NCBI RefSeq assembly: GCF_900106015.1
Contig: NZ_LT629797.1
Location: 1,054,001 to 1,118,000 of the forward strand
Reading direction: 5' to 3'
DNA from: Pseudomonas sihuiensis
GTDB taxonomy: Bacteria; Pseudomonadota; Gammaproteobacteria; Pseudomonadales; Pseudomonadaceae
DNA length: 64,000 bases
The translations under genes and the position numbers were made by a program. A model generated the notes under the pieces. It worked only from the letters and a program-made list of their open reading frames with translations, was not told the DNA's origin and did no database searches. This document shows, one piece after another, positions 17,139-27,900 of this stretch; position 1 is the first letter of the stretch, and each line of letters opens with the position of its first letter.

Positions 17139-18866
17139 ATGAGCGTATATGGACATTTTCAGCGTAGCCTGGCGCTGCTGCTGATCAGTACGGGTGCTTT
17201 CGCAGCGAGCGAACTCGACGTACGAATCACCCCGAGCAATTCGGCTCTCAAGGCCAATATCGAAGGTTATGTCGGCAGCCTCGATGGGCGTGATGCGCAG
17301 TCGTTGCGGCGCTTGCGGCGTATCGCCGAGAACGAGGCCGACAAGGCGGCTCAGGCCCTGGGTTATTACCAGGCGCGCATTCGTAGCCGTATCGAAGAGG
17401 GCGCAACGCCGCGCCTTGTGATCGAGGTCGAGCCCGGCGAGCGCATTCGCCTGCGCAACGTGGACATTCGTATCGAAGGGCCTGCCAGCGAGCTGTCTGC
17501 TTTTCGTGTACCCAGTGCCGGTCGTTTGCAGCCAGGCTCGGTGCTCAACCATGGGCGCTATGAGGATGCCAAGCGACTGATCCAGAATCAGGCCTCGCGC
17601 TACGGCTTCTTCGACGGCCGATTCTCCCGGCAGCGCCTGGAAATCGATCCGGCTGCCGGGGTGGCCGATATCGAGCTGGTGTTCGTCAGCGGGCCGCGTT
17701 ACAGCCTGGGCGATATCGCCTTCAGCGGTGACTTCCCGTTCGATGAAGAGCTGCTGCTGCGCATGGTGCCGTTCGATCCGGACACACCCTACGACTCCGA
17801 ATTGATCGCCGAGCTGTATCAGGCGCTGCAGTCGAGTGGCTATTTCGAATCGGTGCGGGTCGACGCCATCCCGACCCAGGCCGACCAGTTGCGTATTCCA
17901 GTGGCGGTGGCGCTGCAGGTGCGAGAGCCGCGCACCATGGGCCTGGGACTGGGCTTTTCCACCGACGTCGGGCCGCGCCTGCGCGCCAACTGGACGCGCC
18001 ACTGGCGCAATCCGCAGGGGCACAGCTACGGGGTGGAAACCGAATTGTCCGCTCCCAGACAGAACGTTGGCCTGTGGTACGACATTCCCGGTGACCCGCC
18101 ACTGACCGACAAACTGCGCCTGGCCGGCGGTTATCAGTATGAGGAGCTGGCCAGCAAGGACAGCTTGAGCCGGCTACTTACCCTCGGTCCGGAATGGCAC
18201 AGCCAGCGCTCCGGTGGCTGGCAGCGCGTGCTGTCGGTGAAATGGCAGCGTGAGGAATATCGCCTGGGTGACGATTCCGGGCTGAGCACCCTGTTGATGC
18301 CGGGCGTCAGCTACTCGCTGCTGCGCAGCGACAACCGCCTCGACCCGAATCAGGGCTACCGCGTGCAGTTCGACTTGCGCGGCGCTGTCGATGGCGTGCT
18401 GTCCGACGCCAACGTGCTGCACGGTAACGTCATGCTCAAGGGCCTGACTACCGTATTCGATAATCACCGTCTGCTCGGGCGGGTGCAGTTTGGCGGTACC
18501 GAAACCAATGGTTTTTCTGCCGTGCCGCCGTCGCTGCGCTTCTTCGCCGGTGGCGATCAGAGCGTGCGCGGTTACGACTATCAGAGTCTGTCGCCGGAGA
18601 ACAATCGCGGCGACAAGATTGGTGGCCGCTACCTGTTCACCGCCAGCGCCGAGTACCAGTACAGCCTCACCGACAAGTGGCGCCTGGCGACTTTCATCGA
18701 CCAGGGCAATTCCTTCAATTCGCTGGACATTCCCACCTTGAAGACCGGCGTCGGCTTCGGCGTGCGCTGGGTTTCACCGGTGGGCCCGCTGCGCCTGGAC
18801 CTCGCTCATGCGCTAGACGACGACGGTGGCGTACGCCTGCATTTCTCCATGGGGCCTGAGCTATGA
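17139..18866 (+). CDS. tamA: Translocation and assembly module outer-membrane protein TamA
   Basis: This is a 575-residue Omp85-family protein, close to E. coli TamA in length. The start at 17139 gives a signal peptide (RSLALLLISTGAFAAS). Three POTRA domains occupy about residues 25-265. The C-terminal 16-strand barrel carries the Omp85 hallmark FFAGGDQSVRGYDYQSLSPE (about residue 467) and ends LDLAHALDDDGGVRLHFSMG. TamA works with the inner-membrane-anchored TamB to insert some outer-membrane proteins and move lipids to the outer membrane. The stop overlaps the tamB start by ATGA, so the two are translationally coupled. Confidence 0.95.
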   Translation: MSVYGHFQRSLALLLISTGAFAASELDVRITPSNSALKANIEGYVGSLDGRDAQSLRRLRRIAENEADKAAQALGYYQARIRSRIEEGATPRLVIEVEPGERIRLRNVDIRIEGPASELSAFRVPSAGRLQPGSVLNHGRYEDAKRLIQNQASRYGFFDGRFSRQRLEIDPAAGVADIELVFVSGPRYSLGDIAFSGDFPFDEELLLRMVPFDPDTPYDSELIAELYQALQSSGYFESVRVDAIPTQADQLRIPVAVALQVREPRTMGLGLGFSTDVGPRLRANWTRHWRNPQGHSYGVETELSAPRQNVGLWYDIPGDPPLTDKLRLAGGYQYEELASKDSLSRLLTLGPEWHSQRSGGWQRVLSVKWQREEYRLGDDSGLSTLLMPGVSYSLLRSDNRLDPNQGYRVQFDLRGAVDGVLSDANVLHGNVMLKGLTTVFDNHRLLGRVQFGGTETNGFSAVPPSLRFFAGGDQSVRGYDYQSLSPENNRGDKIGGRYLFTASAEYQYSLTDKWRLATFIDQGNSFNSLDIPTLKTGVGFGVRWVSPVGPLRLDLAHALDDDGGVRLHFSMGPEL

Positions 18867-21800
18867 CCCGGCGCCTGTTGAAGTGGCTGGCCGGCGGTCT
18901 GCTCGGTCTGGTGTTGCTGCTCGTCGCGGCCCTGTGGGCGCTGCTGGGCACCCAGGGTGGCAGTCGTTGGCTGCTGGCCCAGGTGCCAGGCCTGCAAGTC
19001 GACAACTTCGCAGGGCGTCTGGGCGGTGCCTGGCAGGTCGATGCGCTGATCTGGCAGCAAGACGATATGCGGGTTGAGCTGCAGCAGCTGGACATGGCCT
19101 GGTCACCGTCCTGCCTGCTGCGCCTGACGCTGTGCCTGGATCGTCTGCATCTGCAGCAGGTGGCCGTGACCCTGCCCGACAGTGGGGAGGCCAGCGATGA
19201 GCCGTTGAGCCTGCCGAACCTCAACCTGCCACTGCGCTTGCAAATGGGCGATATCCAACTGGGCGAACTGCGCCTGGACGGCCAGACGCAACTGAGCGAT
19301 CTCGAACTGAGCGCCAGTTGGAACGAGCAGGGTGTGGAGCTGCAGCGCCTGGTCTTGCAACGTGATGACCTGAGCCTGGACCTCAGTGGCCAGCTGACGC
19401 CGCAGGGCGATTGGCCCTTGGCCCTGAGCGGCCGCCTGCAGTTACCGGAAGTCGATGGCAAGGCCTGGCAGGTGGCACTGCAGGTAGCTGGCGAATTGCA
19501 GCGCAGCCTGAAGATCGAGGCTGACAGCAGCGGTTATCTCGACGCCCGTCTCGAAGGACAGGTGCAGGCGCTGGCCGAGCACCTGCCCGCCGAACTGCGC
19601 CTGACCAGCCAGGATTTTCAGGCCAGCAGCGCCTTGCCGCAGACGCTGCACCTGCAGGCGCTGACGTTGTCGGCAAAGGGTGACCTGAGCAGCGGCTATC
19701 GAATCGACGGCAGCTCCACTCTGCCCGCCGAGCAGGCGCCGATGCCGCTGACCCTGCGCGGCAGGGTCGATGCCAGGGGCGCGGATATCGAATTGCTGCG
19801 CATCGAAGCCGAGGATCAGCAGCATCTGCAGCTCAGCGGTACGCTCGCCTGGAGTGAGGCGTTTCAGGCCGACGCCACGCTCGATTGGCTGAATTTCCCC
19901 TGGCAGCGTCTGTACCCGCTGGACGAGCCGCCACCCGTGGCGCTGCAGCAACTGCAGGCAGAAGTCAGCTATAGCGAAGGCAATTACCTGGGTAACTTCG
20001 CTGCGCAGCTTAAGGGGCCGGCAGGGGACTTCAGCCTGAGCAGTCCGGTCAGTGGCGATCTCGGCCAGGTCAGCCTGCCGCAATTGCAGTTGGTGGCTGG
20101 CCAGGGCCGCGCCGAAGGGGTGGTCAAGGTCGGTTTTGCCGACGGCGTCGACTGGCAGGCCATGCTGCAGCTCAGCGCCCTCGACCCGGGTTATTGGCTG
20201 GCTGAGATGCCGGGTAATCTGGCAGGGCCGCTGAATACCTCGGGCAGCTTCAATGCCGGTGCGCTGCAAGCCAAGGCCGATATCGACCTCAATGGCCGTC
20301 TGCGTGGCCAGCCCGCGCAATTACAAGTGCAGGGCGCCGGTAGCGGCGAGCAGTGGCAGCTCGAGCAATTGCTGGTGCGTCTGGGCGACAACCGGATCAG
20401 CGGCCAGGGCGCGCTGGATCAGCGTTTGCGTGGCCAGCTACAACTGGCCTTGCCGCGTCTGGGGCAACTCTGGCCCGGTCTGCAAGGGCAGATACAGGGC
20501 CAGCTGTCCGTGGCGGGCACCTTGCAGGCGCCGCAAGGCCAGCTTGCGCTGAGTGGGGAGCGTCTGGCCTTTGGCGACCCCAGCCTGCGGCGACTGCAGT
20601 TGGACGCGACGCTGGATGCCCGCCAGCAGGCGCGCATCGGTTTGAATCTGCGTGGCATCCGCATCGGCGATACCTACCTTGGGCGCCTGCAGGCCGATGG
20701 TCGTGGCGATCAGCGTCGCCAGGCGCTGGACATCGATTTGCAAGGTCCGCTGTTGCAGCTGGCGTTGGCCCTGGACGGCAGCTTGAGCGAGCAGGGCGAC
20801 TGGCGCGGTCGTATTGCCAGTGGCCGTGTGCAGAGCGGCGGGCAGGATTGGCAATTGCAACAGGTGGCGACCCTGGAGCGCCTGGCCAGCGGCCGCATGA
20901 ACCTGGGCGCGCATTGCTGGCAGTCCGGCGATGCCAGCCTGTGCGGCGGGCAGCAGCGGCTGATGCCACAGCCCAGCCTGGACTGGCGCCTGGAGAATTT
21001 CCCCTTGGCCAGCCTGCAGCCCTGGCTGCCCGAGGACTTTGCCTGGCAGGGGCGGCTGGATGGTCAGCTGAAAGTCGAGCTACCCGACAGCGGTCCCAAC
21101 GGCCAGATCAGGCTCGATGCCGGCGGCGGCAACCTGCGTATTCGTCAGCCGGATGAAGAGCAGTGGCTGGACTTTCCCTACGACAGCCTGCGCCTGGACA
21201 GCACGCTGCGCCCTCAGCGGGTAGACAGCGAACTGCGTTTCGTCAGTAGCCGCCTGGGTGAGCTGCTGCTGCAGGCGCAGATCGACCCACGCCCGGCGAG
21301 CAAGCCGGTCAGCGGCGAGTTTCGATTGAGCGGGTTCGATCTCGCCGTGCTGCGTCCCTTCGTACCCATGGCGGAAAGGCTCGAAGGCAAGCTGCAGGGC
21401 AGCGGCAATATAAGTGGCCAGCTGCTGGCGCCGCAGATCAACGGCCAGCTGCGCCTGGACGGCGGCGAGCTGTCCGGCAGCGAACTGCCGATCAGCCTGG
21501 AGAACCTGCAATTGCAGGCGCTGATCGCGGGCGAGCAGGTGCAGCTCTCCGGCGATTGGCGCAGCGGTGAGCAGGGGCGTGGCAATCTGCGTGGCGAACT
21601 GACCTGGGCCGAGGGGCTGAGCGGCGATCTGGTATTGCAGGGACAGCGCTTGCCGGTGAAGGTCGAGCCGTATGCCGAGCTGGAAGTCGAGCCTGATCTG
21701 CAATTGCAACTGCGTGCCCAGCGTCTGGCCGTCAGCGGCAAGGTTGGTGTGCCGCGTGGTTTGATCAGCGTACGTGAACTACCGCCGTCGACGGTCAAGG

Positions 21801-22546
21801 TTTCCGGTGATGCACGGGTGGTCGGTCGTGAAACCCCGGAAGCTGAGCAGGGCATGGGCGTCGCCATGGATGTCGATGTCGAGGTGGGGCAGGACAAGCT
21901 GGCCTTCAGCGGTTTTGGCCTGACTGCCGACCTGCGTGGACGCGTGCACATCGGCGATAACCTCGATACCCGCGGTGAACTGGATCTGGTCAACGGCCGC
22001 TATCGCGCCTACGGCCAGCGCCTGACCATTCGCCGCGCGCGCCTGCTGTTCACCGGACCTATCGATCAGCCGTTCCTCGATGTGGAAGCGATTCGCCGGG
22101 TCGACACGGTCGTCGCCGGTATCCGTCTGTCCGGCAGCGCCGAGCAGCCGAGCACCACGGTCTTCGCCGAGCCGGCCATGAGCCAGGAACAGGCGCTGTC
22201 CTATCTGGTGCTGGGCCGGCCTTTGGGGCAAAGCACGGGGGACAACAACATGCTTGGCCAGGCAGCGCTGGCGCTCGGTCTGGCCGGCAGCAGTTCGCTC
22301 ACCACCAGCCTGGCCACCAGTCTGGGTATTCAGGATTTTCAGCTCGACACCGAGGGCAGTGGCGTGACCACCAGCGTGGTGGCCAGCGGCAATATCACCG
22401 AGCGCCTGAGCCTGCGTTACGGCGTGGGTGTGTTCGAGCCGGCCAACACCATCGCTCTGCGTTACGAGCTGAGCCGGCGCCTGTACCTTGAGGCCGCCAG
22501 CGGTCTGGCCAGCTCGCTCGACCTGTTCTATCGCCGGGACTTCTGA
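18863..22546 (+). CDS. tamB: Translocation/assembly module protein TamB (AsmA-like bridge)
   Basis: This is a 1227-residue envelope-spanning protein with an N-terminal membrane anchor (LLGLVLLLVAALWALLG, about residues 12-28). A very long repetitive beta-rich AsmA/Tam region full of Leu-Gln follows, then the conserved C-terminal DUF490 domain from about residue 880, ending LYLEAASGLASSLDLFYRRDF. The domain includes VPRGLISVRELPPSTV and RARLLFTGPIDQPFLDVEAIR. TamB forms a hydrophobic groove between inner and outer membranes and partners with TamA. High Gln/Leu content fits the family. It is the last gene of the tamAB pair. Confidence 0.95.
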   Translation: MTRRLLKWLAGGLLGLVLLLVAALWALLGTQGGSRWLLAQVPGLQVDNFAGRLGGAWQVDALIWQQDDMRVELQQLDMAWSPSCLLRLTLCLDRLHLQQVAVTLPDSGEASDEPLSLPNLNLPLRLQMGDIQLGELRLDGQTQLSDLELSASWNEQGVELQRLVLQRDDLSLDLSGQLTPQGDWPLALSGRLQLPEVDGKAWQVALQVAGELQRSLKIEADSSGYLDARLEGQVQALAEHLPAELRLTSQDFQASSALPQTLHLQALTLSAKGDLSSGYRIDGSSTLPAEQAPMPLTLRGRVDARGADIELLRIEAEDQQHLQLSGTLAWSEAFQADATLDWLNFPWQRLYPLDEPPPVALQQLQAEVSYSEGNYLGNFAAQLKGPAGDFSLSSPVSGDLGQVSLPQLQLVAGQGRAEGVVKVGFADGVDWQAMLQLSALDPGYWLAEMPGNLAGPLNTSGSFNAGALQAKADIDLNGRLRGQPAQLQVQGAGSGEQWQLEQLLVRLGDNRISGQGALDQRLRGQLQLALPRLGQLWPGLQGQIQGQLSVAGTLQAPQGQLALSGERLAFGDPSLRRLQLDATLDARQQARIGLNLRGIRIGDTYLGRLQADGRGDQRRQALDIDLQGPLLQLALALDGSLSEQGDWRGRIASGRVQSGGQDWQLQQVATLERLASGRMNLGAHCWQSGDASLCGGQQRLMPQPSLDWRLENFPLASLQPWLPEDFAWQGRLDGQLKVELPDSGPNGQIRLDAGGGNLRIRQPDEEQWLDFPYDSLRLDSTLRPQRVDSELRFVSSRLGELLLQAQIDPRPASKPVSGEFRLSGFDLAVLRPFVPMAERLEGKLQGSGNISGQLLAPQINGQLRLDGGELSGSELPISLENLQLQALIAGEQVQLSGDWRSGEQGRGNLRGELTWAEGLSGDLVLQGQRLPVKVEPYAELEVEPDLQLQLRAQRLAVSGKVGVPRGLISVRELPPSTVKVSGDARVVGRETPEAEQGMGVAMDVDVEVGQDKLAFSGFGLTADLRGRVHIGDNLDTRGELDLVNGRYRAYGQRLTIRRARLLFTGPIDQPFLDVEAIRRVDTVVAGIRLSGSAEQPSTTVFAEPAMSQEQALSYLVLGRPLGQSTGDNNMLGQAALALGLAGSSSLTTSLATSLGIQDFQLDTEGSGVTTSVVASGNITERLSLRYGVGVFEPANTIALRYELSRRLYLEAASGLASSLDLFYRRDF

Positions 22547-22721
22547 TGGTCGCGCCACCTTTATGCTAAATCCCTACATGGCTGCGGGTGTATCGGCGGC
22601 GCTTCTGCGCTAGTCTGGATGCATGGTCGGGCCGTGACCTGCCATTCGATGGAGCATTCGCCACGGCGAACCCCATGTCACACATTTGCCCTTCAACTCC
22701 CTGAACGATAAGGAAACTCCC

Positions 22722-23222
22722 ATGGCGCAAGTCACTCTCAAAGGCAACCCGGTGCAGGTCGACGGCCAACTGCCGCAGGCCGGCCAACAGGCACCAGCGT
22801 TCAGCCTGGTCGCTGGTGACCTGAGCGACGTCACCCTGGCCAGCCTGGCTGGCAAGCGCAAGGTGCTGAACATCTTCCCCAGCGTCGACACCCCGACCTG
22901 CGCTACCTCCGTGCGCAAGTTCAACGCCGAAGCCGGTCAACTGAACAACACCGTGGTGCTGTGCATCTCCGCTGACCTGCCGTTCGCCCAGGCACGCTTC
23001 TGTGGTGCCGAAGGTCTGGAAAGCGTGGTCAACCTGTCCAGCCTGCGTGGCGCCGACTTCCTCAAGAACTACGGTGTGGCCATTGCCAGCGGCCCGCTGA
23101 CCGGCCTGGCCGCGCGCGCCGTGGTAGTGCTGGATGAAAACGACAAGGTGCTGCACAGCGAGCTGGTTGGCGAAATCGCTGATGAGCCGAATTACGCAGC
23201 CGCCCTGGCCGCGCTGAAGTAA
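22722..23222 (+). CDS. tpx: Thiol peroxidase Tpx
   Basis: This is a 166-residue atypical 2-Cys peroxiredoxin, the normal family length. The start [13 protein letters not shown] at 22722 follows an AAGGAAA site. The peroxidatic Cys lies in [15 protein letters not shown] (about residue 61), and the resolving Cys in [13 protein letters not shown] (about 94). It reduces hydroperoxides using thioredoxin, in the periplasm or cytoplasm depending on species; there is no signal peptide here. It is transcribed alone and ends at a strong terminator. Confidence 0.96.
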   Translation: MAQVTLKGNPVQVDGQLPQAGQQAPAFSLVAGDLSDVTLASLAGKRKVLNIFPSVDTPTCATSVRKFNAEAGQLNNTVVLCISADLPFAQARFCGAEGLESVVNLSSLRGADFLKNYGVAIASGPLTGLAARAVVVLDENDKVLHSELVGEIADEPNYAAALAALK

Positions 23223-23240
23223 CTCGCAGCTGGTTCGATG

Positions 23241-23269
23241 AAACGGCCTGCTTCGCAGGCCGTTTTTAT
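23241..23269 (+). terminator. Rho-independent terminator after tpx
   Basis: The arms AAACGGCCTGC (23241-23251) and GCAGGCCGTTT (23255-23265) form an 11-bp stem with loop TTC, followed by further T residues, 18 bases after the tpx stop. Confidence 0.9.
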
Positions 23270-23448
23270 TTGTGCACCAAGCCGAACGTTCTGAGCACGT
23301 CGACAGTCCCTTGCCCGATCCAGATTTTTTCGCGGACTCAAACAGTTAGTAACGTAAGGGCAGCGTAAAAAGCGGGTAAATGGGCTTTGCTTGACGCGGG
23401 CCAGTGCTTATCGTGCCGACTCCCCTTAAAAGTGATATTGCGCCTGCC

Positions 23449-24708
23449 ATGTCGAATGCTTCCCCGTCTCCATCGAATTCCTCCCGTCAATGGCTGATTG
23501 GCCTGACGTTGCTCACCGTTCTGCTTCTGCTGCTGTGGTGGTTCTGGCCGAGCAAGCCAGAAAGCCAGCAGATGGGCCGTGGCCGTTTCGGTGACATGGG
23601 GCCGGTGCCGGTGCGCGTGGCCGAGGTCAAGCAGGGCGAGTTCGCCATCGAGCTCAAGGCGCTTGGCACGGTAACTTCCTATAACACGGTCAACGTACGC
23701 TCGCGAGTCGACGGTGAACTGGTCAAGGTGCTGTTCGAGGAGGGCCAGCAGGTCAAGGCCGGCGACCTGCTGGCGGTGATCGATCCACGCCCTTATCAGG
23801 TGGCCTTGCAGCAGGCGCAGGGGGCGCTGCAGGAAAACCAGGCGCAACTGAAGAACGCCGAGCTGGACCTGCAGCGCTACAAGGGGCTGTACGACGAAGA
23901 CAGCATCGCCAAACAGACCCTGGACACCCAGCAGGCGCTGGTCAATCAGTACCGTGGCAGTCTGCAGAGCAACCAGGCCGATGTCGCCACGGCCAAGCTC
24001 AACCTCGACTTCACCCAGATTCGCGCGCCCATCGACGGTCGCCTCGGTCTGCGTCAGCTGGATATCGGCAATCTGGTCAGCAGCGGCGATACCACGCCTT
24101 TGGTGGTAATCACCCAGGCCGATCCGATTGCGGTGATCTTCACCATCCCCGAGGGCGATCTGCCTGCCGTGCTGCAGCGCCGCCGCGACGGCACGATCCT
24201 GGCTGTCGAGGCCTGGGACCGTGGTGAGCGCTTGAAACTGGCCGAGGGCGTGCTGGAAAGCCTGGATAACCAGATCGACACCACCACCGGTACGGTCAAG
24301 CTCAAGGCGCGCTTCGACAACGCCGAGCAGATGCTCTTCCCCAATCAGTTCGTCAATGTGCGTCTGCGCGTTGAAACCCGTGAGGCCGCCACCATCATTC
24401 CGTCCGCTGCGGTGCAGTTCGGCACCCAGGGTACCTTCGTCTATGTCGTGGGTGACGATAACAAGGTGAGCATCCGTCAGGTCACCATCGCTGCCAGCGA
24501 CGCTGAACGCAGCATGGTCAACGAGGGCGTGCAGCAGGGTGAGCGGCTGGTCATGGAAGGTACCGATCGTCTGCGTGACGGTAGTGAGGTGGAAGTGGTC
24601 GACCCGAACCTGGTGCAGAGCCCCGACGGCGCGGCTAACGAGCCGGGCGACCGCCAGGGCAAGCGCGATGGCTCTGCACGTCCGGGCGCAGCACGGAACG
24701 ACGCATGA
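23449..24708 (+). CDS. muxA: RND efflux periplasmic adaptor (MuxA/MdtA-like)
   Basis: This is a 419-residue membrane-fusion protein. The first ATG in a sensible context is at 23449; a GTG at 23404 would add 15 residues. One N-terminal membrane segment ([18 protein letters not shown], about residues 15-32) is followed by the lipoyl half-motifs, a coiled-coil hairpin (residues 110-170), the [11 protein letters not shown] segment (about 190) and the beta-barrel/MP domains. It is not a lipoprotein. It is the adaptor of a four-gene tripartite pump with two different RND transporters, the arrangement of MdtABC and P. aeruginosa MuxABC-OpmB. The stop overlaps the muxB start (ATGA). The C-terminal tail is charged and low in complexity. 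Confidence 0.92.
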   Translation: MSNASPSPSNSSRQWLIGLTLLTVLLLLLWWFWPSKPESQQMGRGRFGDMGPVPVRVAEVKQGEFAIELKALGTVTSYNTVNVRSRVDGELVKVLFEEGQQVKAGDLLAVIDPRPYQVALQQAQGALQENQAQLKNAELDLQRYKGLYDEDSIAKQTLDTQQALVNQYRGSLQSNQADVATAKLNLDFTQIRAPIDGRLGLRQLDIGNLVSSGDTTPLVVITQADPIAVIFTIPEGDLPAVLQRRRDGTILAVEAWDRGERLKLAEGVLESLDNQIDTTTGTVKLKARFDNAEQMLFPNQFVNVRLRVETREAATIIPSAAVQFGTQGTFVYVVGDDNKVSIRQVTIAASDAERSMVNEGVQQGERLVMEGTDRLRDGSEVEVVDPNLVQSPDGAANEPGDRQGKRDGSARPGAARNDA

Positions 24709-27700
24709 ATATTTCCCGCCCCTTCATCCTGCGGCCGGTCGCCACCACGCTGTTGATGGTGGCGATCTTCCTCAGCGGTCTGATCGCCTATCGCCTGCTG
24801 CCGGTGTCGGCGCTGCCGGAAGTGGATTACCCGACTATCCGTGTGCTGACCTTATATCCAGGCGCCAGTCCGGATGTGATGACCAGCGCCGTGACGGCGC
24901 CGCTGGAGCGCCAGTTCGGGCAGATGGCCGGGCTCAAGCAGATGTCCTCGACCAGTTCGGGCGGCGCCTCGGTGATCACCCTGCGCTTCAATCTGGATGT
25001 CTCCCTGGCGGTGGCCGAGCAGGAAGTGCAGGCGGCGATCAACGCGGCGAGCAACCTGTTGCCTGGCGATCTGCCGGCGCCGCCGGTGTACAACAAGGTC
25101 AACCCGGCCGATACACCAGTGCTGACCCTGGCGGTGAGCTCAAAGACGATGCCGCTGCCGCAGGTCAACGACCTGGTCGATACCCGCCTGGCGCAGAAGC
25201 TGGCGCAAACCAGCGGTGTCGGCCTGGTGACCCTGGCCGGCGGGCAACGTCCGGCGGTGCGTATTCGCGTCAACCCGGAGGCGCTGGCGTCCTATGGCCT
25301 GAGTCTGGCCGATGTGCGCAGCCTGATCACGGCCAGCAACGTCAACCAGCCCAAGGGCAACTTCGACGGGCCCACGCGGGTTTCCCAGCTCGATGCCAAC
25401 GACCAGCTGAAGTCGGTCGAGGAATATCGCGAGCTGATCCTCAGCTATCAGAATGGTGCCGCGCTGCGCCTGAAGGATGTCGCCGAGATCATCGACGGCG
25501 CCGAGAACGAACGCCTGGCCGCCTGGGCCAACCGCAACCAGGCGGTACTGGTCAATGTGCAGCGTCAGCCCGGTGCCAACGTGATTGATGTGGTCGACCG
25601 CATCCAGACCCTGCTGCCGCACCTGACCGAAGGCCTGCCGGCCAGCGTCGAGGTCAAGGTGCTCACCGACCGCACGCAGACCATCCGCGCTGCAGTGCGC
25701 GACGTACAGCACGAACTGCTGCTGGCCATTGCCCTGGTGGTGATGGTGACCTTCCTGTTCCTGCGCAAGCTGTCGGCGACCATCATCCCGTCGATCGTCG
25801 TGCCGCTGTCGCTGATTGGCACCTTCGGTGTGATGTACCTGGCCGGTTTCACCATCAACAACCTGACGCTGATGGCGCTGACCATCGCCACCGGTTTCGT
25901 GGTCGACGACGCCATCGTCATGCTGGAAAACATCGCCCGCCATCTAGAGGAGGGCGAGACGCCGCTCAACGCCGCGCTCAAGGGCGCTCGGCAGATCGGC
26001 TTCACCCTGGTCTCGCTGACCCTGTCGCTGATTGCCGTACTGATCCCGCTGCTGTTCATGGCCGATGTGGTCGGCCGGCTGTTCCGCGAGTTCGCCATTA
26101 CCCTGGCCGTGGCCATCCTGATTTCCCTGGTGGTGTCGCTGACCCTCACGCCGATGATGTGCGCGCGCTTGCTCAAGGCCGAGAAACCCGAGCAGGAAGG
26201 GCGCTTCTATCGCGTCGCCGGTGGCGCCATCGACGCCATGATCGAACGCTACGGCGTGTGGCTGCAGTGGGTGCTCAGGCATCAGCCGCTGACCCTGCTG
26301 GTGGCCGTGGCGACCCTGGGCCTGACCGTGCTGTTGTATATGGCGGTACCCAAGGGCTTCTTCCCGGTGCAGGACACCGGCGTGATCCAGGGTATTTCCG
26401 AGGCGCCGCAGTCGATTTCCTTTGCCGCCATGAGCGAGCGTCAGCAGCGCCTGGCGGATGTCATCCTGCGTGATCCGGCGGTGGCCAGTCTGTCCTCGTC
26501 GATTGGCGTGGATGGCGACAATCCGACGCTCAACAGCGGCCGTCTGCTGATCAACCTGAAAACCCACGCCGAACGCGACGTCACCGCCAGTGAGGTAATC
26601 GAACGTCTGCGTCCTGAGCTGGCGAAGGTTCCCGGTATCGAGCTGTTCATGCAGCCGGTGCAGGACCTGACCATCGAGGATCGCATCAGCCGTACCCAGT
26701 TCCAGTTCACCCTGGAATCGCCCGACAGCCAGTTGCTGGAAACCTGGACGCCGCGTCTGGTCGAGGCGCTGCGCGAGCAGCCGGAGCTGACCGACGTGGC
26801 CAGCGACCTGCAGAACCGCGGCTTGCAGGTGTTTCTGGATATCGATCGTGACGCCGCGGCGCGCCTGGGCATCAACGTCGGCACTATCGACGATGCGCTG
26901 TATGACGCCTTTGGCCAACGCCAGATCAGCACCATCTACACCCAGGCCAGCCAGTACCGCGTGGTGCTGGAGAGCCGCGATGGCGGGCGTATCGGCCTGG
27001 CCGCGCTGCGTCAGATTCATGTGGCCACCGGTGACGGCCAGCAGGTGCCGTTGTCGTCCCTGGCGCATGTCGAGGAGCGTCCGGCCAGCCTGCTGGTCAA
27101 CCATATCGGCCAGTTCCCGGCGGTGACCCTGTCGTTCAACCTGGCGCCTGGCGTGTCGCTGGGCGAGGCAGTGGCGGTGATCGAGCGGGTCGAGCAGGAA
27201 ATCGGTTTGCCAGGCGGCATCAACACCCAGTTCCAGGGCGCTGCCGAGGCGTTCCGCGCATCGCTGTCGTCGACCTTGCTGCTGATCCTGGCGGCCATCG
27301 TCACCATGTACATCGTGCTCGGCGTGCTCTACGAGAGCTATATCCACCCGATCACCATTCTGTCCACGCTGCCGTCGGCGGGCGTCGGTGCGCTGCTGGC
27401 ATTGCTGCTGACCGGTAACGACCTGGGGCTGATCGCCATCATCGGCATCATCCTGCTGATTGGTATCGTCAAGAAGAACGCGATCATGATGATCGACTTC
27501 GCCCTCGAGGCCGAGCGCAACCAGGGCATGGCACCAGAGGCGGCGATTTATCAGGCGGCGCTGCTGCGCTTTCGGCCGATTCTGATGACCACCCTGGCGG
27601 CGTTGTTCGGCGCCATCCCGCTGATGCTCGCCTCGGGCTCCGGTGCCGAGCTGCGCCAGCCGCTGGGACTGGTGATGGTCGGCGGTCTGCTGGTCAGCCA

Positions 27701-27797
27701 GGTGCTGACGCTATTCACCACGCCGGTGATCTACCTGTACTTCGATCGCCTGTCGCGGCGCGTCAGCGGGCGCAGTGCGGCGGGGGTGGCGGTATGA
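24705..27797 (+). CDS. muxB: RND efflux transporter subunit MuxB/MdtB-like
   Basis: This is a 1030-residue resistance-nodulation-division inner-membrane transporter with twelve predicted helices and two large periplasmic loops. It opens [22 protein letters not shown]4 carries the proton-relay acids in [18 protein letters not shown] (about residue 400). The second half repeats the architecture, including [17 protein letters not shown] near residue 925. It would assemble with the MuxC-type subunit as a heterotrimer for drug export, as known for MdtBC/MuxBC. It is coupled to muxA and separated from muxC by a REP pair. Confidence 0.94.
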   Translation: MNISRPFILRPVATTLLMVAIFLSGLIAYRLLPVSALPEVDYPTIRVLTLYPGASPDVMTSAVTAPLERQFGQMAGLKQMSSTSSGGASVITLRFNLDVSLAVAEQEVQAAINAASNLLPGDLPAPPVYNKVNPADTPVLTLAVSSKTMPLPQVNDLVDTRLAQKLAQTSGVGLVTLAGGQRPAVRIRVNPEALASYGLSLADVRSLITASNVNQPKGNFDGPTRVSQLDANDQLKSVEEYRELILSYQNGAALRLKDVAEIIDGAENERLAAWANRNQAVLVNVQRQPGANVIDVVDRIQTLLPHLTEGLPASVEVKVLTDRTQTIRAAVRDVQHELLLAIALVVMVTFLFLRKLSATIIPSIVVPLSLIGTFGVMYLAGFTINNLTLMALTIATGFVVDDAIVMLENIARHLEEGETPLNAALKGARQIGFTLVSLTLSLIAVLIPLLFMADVVGRLFREFAITLAVAILISLVVSLTLTPMMCARLLKAEKPEQEGRFYRVAGGAIDAMIERYGVWLQWVLRHQPLTLLVAVATLGLTVLLYMAVPKGFFPVQDTGVIQGISEAPQSISFAAMSERQQRLADVILRDPAVASLSSSIGVDGDNPTLNSGRLLINLKTHAERDVTASEVIERLRPELAKVPGIELFMQPVQDLTIEDRISRTQFQFTLESPDSQLLETWTPRLVEALREQPELTDVASDLQNRGLQVFLDIDRDAAARLGINVGTIDDALYDAFGQRQISTIYTQASQYRVVLESRDGGRIGLAALRQIHVATGDGQQVPLSSLAHVEERPASLLVNHIGQFPAVTLSFNLAPGVSLGEAVAVIERVEQEIGLPGGINTQFQGAAEAFRASLSSTLLLILAAIVTMYIVLGVLYESYIHPITILSTLPSAGVGALLALLLTGNDLGLIAIIGIILLIGIVKKNAIMMIDFALEAERNQGMAPEAAIYQAALLRFRPILMTTLAALFGAIPLMLASGSGAELRQPLGLVMVGGLLVSQVLTLFTTPVIYLYFDRLSRRVSGRSAAGVAV

Positions 27798-27806
27798 CCC
27801 AGACCC

Positions 27807-27871
27807 GTAGGAGCGGCTTCAGCCGCGAACAGGAAGGTGCAAGGGATTCGTGGCTGAAGCCGCTCCTACAG
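27807..27871. repeat. Inverted REP pair between muxB and muxC
   Basis: Two oppositely oriented Pseudomonas REP units (GTAGGAGCGGCTTCAGCC at 27807 and its inverse GGCTGAAGCCGCTCCTAC, ending at 27870) fill most of the 103-bp muxB-muxC gap. In mRNA they would form a long hairpin within the operon and could cause partial termination or stabilise the upstream message. Confidence 0.85.
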
Positions 27872-27900
27872 GATTGGCGAAGCCTTGGGGCCAATCACGC

